64,000 nt of DNA from Aquanectria penicillioides (lineage: Eukaryota > Ascomycota > Sordariomycetes > Hypocreales > Nectriaceae): the NCBI GenBank assembly GCA_003415625.1, contig PYIU01000003.1, positions 3,472,001 to 3,536,000 on the forward strand. Direction: 5' to 3'. Shown piece by piece: positions 1 to 8,941 of the stretch. Below the pieces are notes generated by a model, which had not been told where the DNA came from, searched no databases, and worked only from the letters and a program-made list of their open reading frames with translations. A program made the position numbers and the translations under genes. Positions within the stretch are counted from its first letter, which is position 1. Every line of letters begins with the position of its first letter.

Positions 1-494
1 CTCCGTCGGCTTCGTTCAATCTTCCGCTCGGCGTCCCCTCCGTCTCGCCCTTCCCATCAACTTGACGGGCGTCGACTCCATCTCTTCTGTCATCATCTTT
101 TTCTTCTCGTCCATCGCTCCCATCTTGGCCGCCCCTCCGGCTATCCTGCCCGTTCGGCCTTGTATCAGTACCATCACCTCTACCCCCCCCTGCGGCCACC
201 TGCATCCCCCGACGCTCTTCGTGACATCATTAGGGGGAGCTGCTCGACCACCAAAAACCCACGCTCGATAATCCCCTCTCGCCTCTTCTTCCACGTCAGT
301 CGGCCATCGCGAATCCGTTCCGTCCATCCTCCCGCCGCTCCGACTCCCCCCTCCTCCCCTTTCTCGTTGCTCGCCCACGCTCCCGCGTCACCCCGTTCAA
401 TACCGCCAAGCTGTCTTCTCCGATCCTACTCCAGCGCACCGTTTCCTACGACGCAGGCACCAAACCTGCGCGACGGGGAAGCATCTACCTCAAC
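1..494 (+). other. 5' leader/promoter region of the ORMDL gene
   Basis: This stretch holds no gene that I can support. It is pyrimidine-rich (long C and CT runs), as is usual for fungal leaders just upstream of a start codon. The open frames in it lack family resemblance and run into the ORMDL gene in the wrong frame. Confidence 0.5.
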
Positions 495-1266
495 ATGCCT
501 GACCGCAACACGGGTGCCCGGCGGAGGAGATCTAGCAGTATCCTCCAGGTATACCACGAGCCCCCTGAGACTCTCGAGCAGATCAGCGACCAGGCCGCCC
601 TCCCGAACCTCAACGCCAACTGGACCAACGCAAAAGGTATACCTGGCCCATTTTTAGTCCTTCGGCCCTCCGCGCGCGCCGAAGGCCCGCCTCACTACCC
701 ACCCTTTGCTGACATTGCCTGCTATACAGGAGCATGGACCATCCACATTGTCCTGATCGCGTGCCTGAAGATATTCTACGACATTATTCCCGGCGTCTCC
801 CAAGAGACGTCGTGGACCCTCACCAACATGACCTACATGTTCGGATCCTACGTCATGTTTCACTATGTCCGCGGCGTGCCCTTCGAGTTCAACAGCGGCG
901 CCTTCGACAACCTTAACATGTGGGAGCAGATCGACAACGGCGCCCAGTACACGCCCACAAAGAAGTTCCTGCTGGGTGTTCCCATCGTGCTCTTCCTCCT
1001 TAGCACCCACTACACCCACTACGATTTAGCTTACTTCATTATTAACTTCCTCGCCGTCTTGGGCGTTGTCATCCCTAAGCTTCCTTTTGTGCGTCCCCCC
1101 CTCCGCGATCCGGCCCAATTGTCTTTGCATTGCCTCTTCCCGCAGAAAATGGCGTCGGCATGCCTGGCTTTGGATTTGCCCGGGTAACCTTTGATCCTGC
1201 ATGCTAACGTTACCACAGAGCCATCGGATGCGATTCGGGCTTTTCTCAGGCGTTCCAGAGGAATAG
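495..1266 (+). CDS. ORM1: ORMDL family protein, regulator of serine palmitoyltransferase
   Basis: ORMDL proteins are ER membrane proteins that bind and inhibit serine palmitoyltransferase, the first enzyme of sphingolipid synthesis. The gene has three exons: 495-636, 730-1088 and 1219-1266. Splicing joins NAK to GAWTIHIVLI without a break and restores the short conserved tail that ends in FGLFSGVPEE. The product is about 182 residues, typical for the family. Visible family features are the Ser/Arg-rich cytosolic N-terminus (RRRRSSSI, the region where yeast Orm proteins are phosphorylated), the NANW motif before the first membrane segment, SWTLTNMTYM, and HYVRGVPFEF. Hydrophobic segments lie at roughly residues 48-65, 75-90 and 125-165. 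The ATG at 495 fits the family N-terminus. Family assignment is very secure; the regulatory role is taken from yeast. Confidence 0.95.
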
Positions 1267-2059
1267 GTGTGTGTGCGTGTGTGTGCGTGTGTGTGTATCC
1301 GGTATCCTGGTATCCTCTACTGGCGTAAGGGGCGTTGGGTGCTTCTGTATTTGGCCGAGAAAGAATGGAGGTACAGAAAACGAAAGACTGGAGGGATCGA
1401 GACTGTGTGCATATTAATAGCGAGCATTATCTGTTACGCGGCCTTTGGCGCAAGGTTTGGTCGTTGAGTGGTAGCTTCGAGAACAATTGGATTTGGACAA
1501 CAGCATTTGTTTTTCTCAACATTGTCCCGTCACTCTTTTGTCTTTTGCAACTCCCGAGGTCGGAAGCATATATTTAGCCGAAGTGCATTGGCTGTGACTA
1601 TGCAGTTGTCTTGTCACATCTGTCACGACGCCATGTGCGAAGTTCTTGTCAGATACAGTTCTACACTGTATCAATGGGAAAGGAAGGCGAGTGAGTGAGT
1701 GCATTCTGCGCTTGCCCACATTCTTCATTCGGCTGGATGCTGGACCAGAGCTTGTGCTGATGCTCGCATTGGATATGCCCTGCGGAATTGACTTCCCTCG
1801 CTCTAGGGTCACGATCTGCAAAGCAACATCTTGAGCCAACTCGTTGCGTAAACAAACAAGTTGGGCGTCGGTGAGATAAAGCAAAAGCAAGAACCATGGG
1901 TTATAAGAGGAGGAAGATTCGGGCATTGTGTCCTCGGATCCCCAGGCTTCAGTCCCCTCAGTTCACTCGTTAACCTCTTTCAAGAGCCAGAGCTCTGGTG
2001 TCTTTTCTTCTATCAAGTCAATCGTTTGAGTCTCTGACTCCATTTGCTTAACCTTCACT
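1267..2059. other. Intergenic region with TG microsatellite
   Basis: A TG/CG-rich dinucleotide tract lies at about 1267-1299, directly after the ORMDL stop. The rest is the ORMDL 3' region and the promoter of the wall-protein gene. No gene is supported; open frames on either strand are short and lack recognisable motifs. Confidence 0.5.
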
Positions 2060-4159
2060 ATGAGGCACAACCTATTGGCCATGTTGGCCATCCTCAACGG
2101 CATTGCTCATGCTGGCACTGTCGACTTTGATGGGGAAAGGTCCTCGATTAAAGTCAGGAACACGGACAAGTCATCCAGTTCCTCCTCCGGGTCAACCCAC
2201 AGCGATAGCACCCAGGCTGGAAGCCAGAGTCAGGCTCAGCAGGACACATCTCGCACCGGAAAGTCCTCGGATAGCATTGTTGTGACGGACACCCGCAAGG
2301 GTGACACCTCTGCGCCAGACAAGTCCAGCAGCAGGGGTAGCGTGGATTATACCCAAAAGTCCACTGATTCCAAGTCTTCAGCTTCAGACAAGACCTCTGA
2401 CAAGACATCCGACAAGGCTTCCCACAAGGCTTCTGATAAGGTCTCTGACAAGTCCACTCAGAAGTCCGCCGACAAGATCTCTGAAAAGTCTACCGAAAAG
2501 GCCTCTGATAAATCCTCTGAACCCTCCAGCCACGGCCAGCACACCCACAAAACTACCCAGGGCGAAACTGGGCGCAACACTCATCATGGAAAGGTTGCCA
2601 CTCACGGCACCAGCAAGGGCCAGACTTCGCACAATACCGAAACTGGCGAGTCCTCCCACGGCAAGACCGGGACTACCGTTGTGCATAAGCCTAGCAATGA
2701 GAAGACTACTCACTCCAAAGGTACCTCTTCTGAAAAGTCGTCCACTGGAAGCACTTACAAGTCGACCAAGCCCCATGGATATGTTTGCAAAGCCCCTTAC
2801 TGCCACAACCAGTATCACCACCACAACGACCTCCATCAGCACAACGATGACCATCTTCACCACCACCACCATCATCACCATCATGCCCATGCCCATGGCC
2901 AAGGTCATGGGCATCCTCATCGCGAGCCTCCAGCTCAGCACGGTCGACCCAACCCTTGCAAGGGTGATCACTGCCACAAGCCTGACCCCAAGCCTCTACC
3001 CTGCCCATGTGCCCACGACCATACCAAGCCTTGCCCCTGCGCGAAGCCCAAGAACCACTGCAAGGGCGACGACTGCGAGCGCAAGTCGTGCAAGGACGAA
3101 TGCAAGGGCAACTGGGCCCAGCCCGGCTGCTGGCACTGCAAGGACCCCAAGCCCTGCCACGGTGACAAGTGCGAGATCAAGACCCGCTTCACCACCATCT
3201 GCAAGACATCTACCACTTCGTCCAGCTGCAAGCCATCTACCACTTCTTCGTCTATCTGCAAGACATCTACCACTTCGTCCAGCTGCAAGCCATCTACCAC
3301 TTCTTCGTCTATCTGCAAGACCTCGACCACTTCGTCCAGCTGCAAGCCATCTACCACTTCTTCGTCTATCTGCAAGACCTCGACCACTTCGTCCAGCTGC
3401 AAGACCTCTACCACCTCTTCGTCTAGCTGCAAGCCTTCTACTACTTCTTCTTCCAGCTGCAAGCCTACGTCGTCCGCTTCTGCCAAGCCTGCGACCACAA
3501 CCACGACCAAGTGTGCTACTTCGGCTTCTCAGTCTGTAAAAACCGCCACAGCCGGCTGCCCATCATCATCTTCAGCTTCAGCTTCTGCATCTGCCAAGGT
3601 CATCACCACGACCAAGGCGGCACCTTGCCCGGCTCCATCTTCTTCCACTTCTGCCATGGTCTCTAGCTCTGCTGCTGCAGCTCCTCCTTCTCCCCCACCT
3701 CCGGCCCCGGCCCCTCCCGCTCCTTGCCCCAGCAAAGAGGCCCCTGTTGCTCCTGCCAAGCCCCAGCCCGTGCCCGAGAAGCCCTCCGCCAAGCCTGTCC
3801 CGGTCCCCGCTCCGGCCCCCGCCCCCGCTCCGGCTCCGGCTCCGGCTCCTTGCCCCTCGTCGATGATCTCCCCAGCTCCGTCTTCGGCCCCCAAGCAGCC
3901 TGCCGTCCCTGTCCCTGCACCCGCTCAGCCTTCTGCCAAGGCCCCCGAGCAGAATGCCCCCGCGAAGCCCTGCCCTCCTGTTGCTCAGCCTGCTCAGCCT
4001 GCTCCTCCTGCTCCTCCTGCTCCTCAGGAGAATGTCACCAGCACTCCAAAGCCAGGACCTGTCGCTCCTACGACCGTCCCCGTCGCTGCCGCCGGCCACA
4101 ACGCTGTGTCCGCTGTCACTTTTGCTCTGGCAGGTATGGTCGCATTCATGCTCATGTAA
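2060..4159 (+). CDS. Large His/Cys-rich, Ser/Thr/Pro-rich GPI-type cell-surface protein
   Basis: A single 699-residue exon. Residues 1-18 form a signal peptide (MRHNLLAMLAILNGIAHA) and the last about 20 residues are a hydrophobic GPI-type tail (AVTFALAGMVAFMLM), so a wall- or membrane-anchored secreted protein is likely. Between them are four low-complexity blocks. About 30-240 is rich in Ser, Lys, Asp and Thr with repeated SDKxSDK units. About 250-300 is His-rich, with a run of ten His and HAHAHGQGHGHPH. About 300-375 is Cys-rich, with many CxxxxC and CPC motifs. About 375-465 holds 19-residue repeats of the form CKTSTTSSSCKPSTTSSSI, followed by Ala/Pro-rich tracts. The His and Cys blocks could bind metal, which is inference. 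I do not recognise an orthologue. Repeat length may vary between strains. Confidence 0.85.
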   Translation: MRHNLLAMLAILNGIAHAGTVDFDGERSSIKVRNTDKSSSSSSGSTHSDSTQAGSQSQAQQDTSRTGKSSDSIVVTDTRKGDTSAPDKSSSRGSVDYTQKSTDSKSSASDKTSDKTSDKASHKASDKVSDKSTQKSADKISEKSTEKASDKSSEPSSHGQHTHKTTQGETGRNTHHGKVATHGTSKGQTSHNTETGESSHGKTGTTVVHKPSNEKTTHSKGTSSEKSSTGSTYKSTKPHGYVCKAPYCHNQYHHHNDLHQHNDDHLHHHHHHHHHAHAHGQGHGHPHREPPAQHGRPNPCKGDHCHKPDPKPLPCPCAHDHTKPCPCAKPKNHCKGDDCERKSCKDECKGNWAQPGCWHCKDPKPCHGDKCEIKTRFTTICKTSTTSSSCKPSTTSSSICKTSTTSSSCKPSTTSSSICKTSTTSSSCKPSTTSSSICKTSTTSSSCKTSTTSSSSCKPSTTSSSSCKPTSSASAKPATTTTTKCATSASQSVKTATAGCPSSSSASASASAKVITTTKAAPCPAPSSSTSAMVSSSAAAAPPSPPPPAPAPPAPCPSKEAPVAPAKPQPVPEKPSAKPVPVPAPAPAPAPAPAPAPCPSSMISPAPSSAPKQPAVPVPAPAQPSAKAPEQNAPAKPCPPVAQPAQPAPPAPPAPQENVTSTPKPGPVAPTTVPVAAAGHNAVSAVTFALAGMVAFMLM
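3200..3430 (+). repeat. Intragenic 57-bp tandem repeat in the wall-protein gene
   Basis: About four units of 57 bp (19 codons) start near 3200, 3257, 3314 and 3371. Each encodes a Cys-Lys-Thr/Pro-Ser-Thr-Thr-Ser-Ser-Ser pattern. The units are nearly identical at DNA level, with mainly synonymous changes (acatct against acctcg). This suggests recent copy-number change by slippage or recombination. Confidence 0.8.
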
Positions 4160-4793
4160 TAAGTGAGGGACGACGCGCTACGAAAGCCCCTCGAGCAGGG
4201 CAGATGGGAAAAGTACTTTCTATTGCGGAAGGATTGGGTGCAAATTTATCGTATCTAATAGTTTCTTAATCGAAATCGTACAACTAGATAGCAAAACTTC
4301 CTCTCCTTGTCAAAACAACCAATACTTGCTTTTTTAAATCCCATCGCTCTCGCGTTTGCAGTGATCCGTCAGCGACCTGTGATCATGTCAACCAACCCCG
4401 CCCAGAGTTACGTCAAGCTCGTTAAGTGCATCAGAACTCCACTAAGCTGAACAGAGTATGCCGCGTCTGAGAGCCGAAGCTGAGGTCTTGTCCCGTTCGA
4501 TTCCCACTGTTATCTCGCCGAATCATTCATTGGCAGCCTGGCTGACGAAAGGAGCACCGTGGTTAAGTCCGAGTCACCGACCGCTGCAAAGCCGGCAGCT
4601 ATTGGTGGTCCGGAAGTCGGCAGGTGGAGATGAGTTGCGAGACGCCGTGAACTCGGAGTCCGAGGTGCCAGCATCCTACCATAAATAGAAGCCCTCGCTG
4701 CCTCTTTTACGGACGTCAAGGCGCGCAATTGATTTGAAATCTCCAAGGATCGCATAATACGTACCTTTCTGTAGTTCCATCTCTCCTGCAAAA
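4160..4793. other. Intergenic region upstream of the O-methyltransferase gene
   Basis: Holds the wall-protein 3' region and the methyltransferase promoter. A TATA-like element (see separate entry) is the only signal I can point to. Confidence 0.5.
4679..4688 (+). promoter_or_regulatory. TATA-like element for the O-methyltransferase gene
   Basis: The sequence cataaataga lies about 110 bp upstream of the ATG at 4794. Position and composition fit a fungal TATA box. No experimental support. Confidence 0.35.
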
Positions 4794-5648
4794 ATGAAGG
4801 ACAACGAAACCCCTCTGTATGCAACCCCGGAGCTCGGCCGCAAGGTCAGCGACTACTCTGAGGGGCATTCAACGCCGCTGCCCAAATATATCCCCGAGTA
4901 TCATGAATCCGTCTCAAAGGGACGTGATGACTCAAACTATATGAGTTCAAATTTTCAGTCTCAGTTTCACTACATCCTGGCCAAGGCTATTGGTGCAAAG
5001 CGAGGTGAGCCTTTGGCCCGTCTCTAAGATACAGAGCAGCACTCTAATGTTATAATTTACAGTCTTGGAAATCGGCGTCTATGTTGGCTACTCTGCTTTG
5101 GTTTGGTCCCATGCTGTAGGTCCTGATGGCCATGTCACGGGTCTTGAGTTCGAGGCCAAGTATGCCGATCTAGCCAACGAGGCCTTTGCCGCTAGAGGCA
5201 TCAAGAACATTGACATCGTTGTCGGCCCGGCCGCTGAGACGTGAGTTCAGATTTCCTTTGCCCCCCCCCCCCGTCGCGTTTACAAATTCCAGAAGTTCAC
5301 ATTTGCCATAGTCTCCCCGGCCTTGATCCCAGCGAACCCTTTGACATTGTCTTTATTGACGCCGATAAGACGGGATACCCCGGGTATCTGAAACAGTTGC
5401 TCGATGGGTCTCAGCCTGGAAGTTCACGTCGTCTACTGCGCCCAGGTGCTCTCATCGTCTCTGACAACGTTCTCCGCCGAGGTCTCGTAGCAGACATCAA
5501 TGCTCTTGGTGAGAAGGTAGACGAAGCTAAAATGCAGTATATCAATGCAGTGAGGGAATTCAATGACCAGGCTGTGTCGAACCCAAGGCTTGAGACGTTC
5601 CTCATGCCACTTTGGGATGGTCTCAACATTACGAGATTAGTTGATTAA
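4794..5648 (+). CDS. SAM-dependent O-methyltransferase, class I (caffeoyl-CoA OMT-like)
   Basis: Three exons: 4794-5004, 5063-5240 and 5312-5648. Introns are 58 and 71 nt and both junctions keep the frame (AKR|VLEIG and AAE|TLPG). The product is about 241 residues, normal for the family. The SAM-binding motif is VLEIGVYVGYSAL near residue 71, followed by an acidic residue at the end of the next strand (GLEFEAKYA). The metal/substrate loop FDIVFIDADKTGYP has the Asp residues expected of cation-dependent O-methyltransferases, and ALIVSDNVL is the next conserved strand. It probably methylates a hydroxyl of a small aromatic compound; the substrate cannot be read from sequence. The neighbours are not biosynthetic, so there is no cluster context. 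Intron 2 contains a C10 run. Confidence 0.9.
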
Positions 5649-6159
5649 TGGAAGATCTTGAATTACATCATACGAGTATATTAGGACAAGCATTATGCAA
5701 GCAATGGCAACTGAAAGTGCTTGCCCAAAACCAGTCATCAACTTTTTTTAGCCCTGGCCACATGTTAAGCATGTGAACCTCCCCTTGCTTGTTTTGTCAA
5801 AAACCCCCATCAAGTAAAGTACGCATGTGATCACAAAGAGACGGCAACTTGTCTAGTTTAAAAAATATTCTCATTGTTATCATCATTATTTATAAACAAG
5901 GAAATTATACCGCGAGATGCGGCGAGTTCATGTGGAAATTTCATGTGCGTATATATCTATACAGGTGAACGACCTGCGCTGGTGGTATCATCCTCCATAC
6001 TCCATTAGTCCGTTTTCTGGGAAGCCGGGGGCACTTTGCCCGTATTTCCGTATCTCATTGAATGATTGCTGTAACAGTTTTGAATGTATCTTGGTGGTCA
6101 CAGGCCACCATGTAGAGTGTGCATCAATGCAAAGATTGGCAATAATTTAGTTGGCACGC
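5649..6159. other. Intergenic region between two convergent genes
   Basis: AT-rich 3' regions of the O-methyltransferase gene (plus strand) and the SUR7-like gene (minus strand). No gene is supported. Confidence 0.5.
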
Positions 6160-6876
6160 CTACTGGTGGTAGGTGGCCATCTTTGTAGACTCGCGCTTGC
6201 GGCGAGAACGGCCGGAACAGCAGGATACAAAGACCACAGCCGTGGCAACCAAGTTACAAACAGCGGCAACGAGGATGAGCCAAATGGCAGTGCCCCAGTG
6301 AGCAGAGACGCTGGAGTTGGTGTCGTTGACCTTATTCTTGATGATACCGAAGAGGGCGAAGTCGCAGGCCAGGGCAACCAAGGTGACAATGAAGGACAGC
6401 AATGCTGTCAGAGAGGCCAACAGCGACCCCAAAACGCCGGCACCAAGGCACATGATGAAGGCAAGGAAAGAAAGGCCAGTTGCAACTGGGTGCAGCACCA
6501 TGACCCTCGTCAGGGCCTTGGCAGTATCCTCTCGAGCATCAGAAAAGTCGATGTTGCTGTCAATAGCAGAAATGACATCGGCAGGGTTATAGCCGATCTT
6601 GGCCTTGGAACATTCATCCCTGAGAACTAGTTAGAATTTTTTTGCATCGGGGAAGTCCGACGGAAGAGGTTTAACGTACTGTCCATTTACATTGAGAACA
6701 CAATAACCAAATGTGCCGAACGTGATTCCCGATCCAGAAGAAGAGGAATCTAAGTCGACTTTCAGAATGGATATATCATTGACGACGGGGGCGGAGATGT
6801 CGACGATAACGAGCAGGACCGTTGCCGCGAATAGCAAGAAGCCACCGAAGTGGTGGATGAATCGTCCAAGACCCAT
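6160..6876 (-). CDS. SUR7/PalI-like four-transmembrane protein
   Basis: Two exons on the minus strand: 6876-6680 and 6619-6160, with a 60-nt intron (6620-6679) that joins NVNGQ to DECSKAKIGY. The 218-residue product begins with a hydrophobic segment at residues 11-30. A polar extracellular loop of about 100 residues follows, with two Cys (YCVLNVNG and DECSKA). Three closely spaced membrane helices come next (about 110-130, 135-155 and 170-195), then a basic tail (SRRKRESTKM). This topology, and the GYCVxNxxG...C pattern in the first loop, match the SUR7/PalI family. That family includes eisosome-associated Sur7 and the pH-sensing protein PalI/Rim9. Which subfamily this is cannot be settled, since it lacks the long cytosolic tail of PalI. 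It probably resides in the plasma membrane. Confidence 0.75.
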
Positions 6877-7673
6877 CGCGGTAGTTTGGTTTACTTGAGT
6901 AGTTGATTTTGATGTGTAAGGGAATGACCCGACAAGGTACGAATAGATGGTATCTTGAGGAAACGGATGACACAGTTGGGATGAACCAGAAAAGTGATGA
7001 TCCTAATTGAAGCTGAGGGCTACGTTCATATATATGTGTACACGTCCATGCTGTTCTTGGAGAAGGGCACGCCACAGATCCGGAAAACTGCCGACGAGGC
7101 CTTGGCTGAGACGTCATCAAAAGGGCTCATATTGCCTACTTGAGCCCAATGGCCTCTGTGCGTCGCGGCGGGCTTGTGAGGTGATCCCAGTCCAGCTGTC
7201 GGGGCTATGATTCAGTGACGTAGCGACTGTGGCTTTGTCGAATTGGGGCTAACCAGCAGGGGTGTGGTGTGCCCTGCTTTGACCCCCAGATGCATTGGAT
7301 GCGGACGACAACGTCACACGGTCCGCCTTGGCACGATCCAATTGAAATCAGGAAAGCCGACGAAGTGCCATGACATGGACTGGCGGTACTTTGTTGTCGT
7401 TGTCTCATCATACATTGCACCGAGACACCTTTTTATTGATCATGCTGCATTGCCATTCTTCGCTTGTGGGGCATGACGAGGACGCCAAGTGTGGGTGTGA
7501 TGTGATCGCCTCGTGTTGGGCAGTGTGCGATGATGGGCTTGTGTGCGTGGCTCGCACGTGCCGAACATGGTTCTGGAGGCCTGCTGGTGTCTTGATTTAT
7601 TGAGATCGGTTGCTCTTGATCCCTCGTGCGTGCTTGTGTGATTTTGTGCTTCACAATGTGTCTGGGAACATTT
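6877..7673. other. Intergenic region
   Basis: Promoter of the SUR7-like gene on the left and the 3' region of the next minus-strand gene on the right. No gene is supported. Confidence 0.45.
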
Positions 7674-8507
7674 TTAGCCAGACTTGAACGTCGACGGGAA
7701 ATCAGCCGTCCTTTTGGGTATGGCGTCGGGCCGGCGACGTCTTCCTCCTAATCTACTCAAAACGCAGGACGCTGTCACAAGGCGGTCGCTCAATCTAGGA
7801 TTGTAGTTGCTCAACTGTCTGGTCAGGTTTGTCCCCCAATCACTCAGCCCACGCGTAGCCACAGTATCTGGCAACGACTGTTTTAAGATTGACGTAGTGA
7901 AAGAATCGTCAGGGTGGAGAAAGCTGGGAGACGGCCTATTCCACTTCGCCGTGTCGCTCATGTCGTGTTTGTAGCTGGGCGCCGCCTGAACTAGGATGGT
8001 AAACTCTTTCGGTGGTGGCGCATCGTCGCGCCGGGAATGGCGTTTGGGTCGATTCACGACTTTCGGGGAAGACTTGAGGCCTTCTTGCGAACCTTCTATG
8101 GTCGTGACCGGCGTTGCTCTCACTAGGCTGGAACGGTTGATTTCATGGGGGGGTCGGGCTTGAAGCTGGTCACCGCGGAATAGTTGATTGGGCTTGCGTC
8201 GATCAATCGATTAGCCGTTTTCGCGTCCTTGGTCAACGAGATGAACATTGAGTCGTGCGTCTGCGATACACTGTCGTTAGAGATGCTAAGAAAAGCGCAA
8301 GTAGGTCAGGCGTACTGATATAGATTTGAAAAACTGGACCTTCCCATACTTCTCCAGGACCTGCAAGACGCAGCGTCGTTCGGCGAAATTGTCTGGAGGA
8401 GGGGAGACCCGAACCGAGATCGACCGGGGATGGTAGCTCGGGCTGAGGCGAGATCCGGTCTTCTTGACAGTCGATGCTGCTGCGGCGGGCGCAGATCTGT
8501 ATGCCAT
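7674..8507 (-). pseudogene. Conserved-looking fungal protein, RRM-like N-terminus, one frameshift
   Basis: Exon 1 is 8507-8316 and exon 2 starts at 8260, with a 55-nt intron that joins FFKSIS to THDSMFISLTKD. The first part, VRVSPPPDNFAERRCVLQVL then EKYGKVQFFKS, looks like the start of an RRM-type fold, and SLTKDAKTANRLIDASP fits its second half. After AVTSFKPDPP the frame meets a stop, but the neighbouring frame continues at once with HEINRSSLVRATPV and stays open to 7674. One extra C in the C7 run at 8146-8152 would restore a protein of about 259 residues. I used the ATG at 8507 because the frame upstream of it has only a GTG. The function is unknown to me. It lies head to head with MED1. 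The break may be an assembly error rather than a true pseudogene. Confidence 0.6.
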
Positions 8508-8941
8508 GGCGAAAATTGCGCGTCTGCAATCGTCTCTAGTCACAACCAGCGGTTGAGGAAGCGATCATGAAAGGCAATGGAAGCCTCGAGGCCACAGGAC
8601 CTCAATGTTCCGACGCTCCAGGGATTCTGGCGGCTAAACTCGGGGATGGTGGGGCTGGGCCTGAGCTTGCGAGCCGCGCCTGTAGCTTGCACCTGGCGAA
8701 ACGCGCGACGAGCAACACGAACGGGACTAGATCTCCGTCTCAGCCCTGCGGTTTGCATCTTCACACCACCCACAACATAGCGCCGACCGTCTAATCCGAC
8801 CCAGTCTCTTTTGTCGCAGCCGACGGATGTTGTCGGCCTCGTAGAGCGACGCTCGGCTGTGCGCTCGTCTGTCGCGCAACCTGAGCCCCCCTCCAGCTCC
8901 CGTCCGCCTCTCACCGACCGACCAGTCCCCGACACATCACC
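8508..8941. promoter_or_regulatory. Shared divergent promoter between MED1 and the RRM-like gene
   Basis: The two start codons point away from each other across 434 bp, so this stretch must carry both promoters. I see no clear TATA box; the MED1 side is pyrimidine-rich. Confidence 0.5.

Noticed and set aside
160..657. Plus-strand frame overlapping the ORMDL start
   Set aside because: It reads the leader and exon 1 in a wrong frame. The ORMDL frame has clear family conservation.
2301..3539. 412-codon Thr/Leu/Pro-rich frame on the plus strand
   Set aside because: It overlaps the wall-protein gene in another frame. The wall-protein frame has a signal peptide, ordered blocks and a GPI tail, and this one has none.
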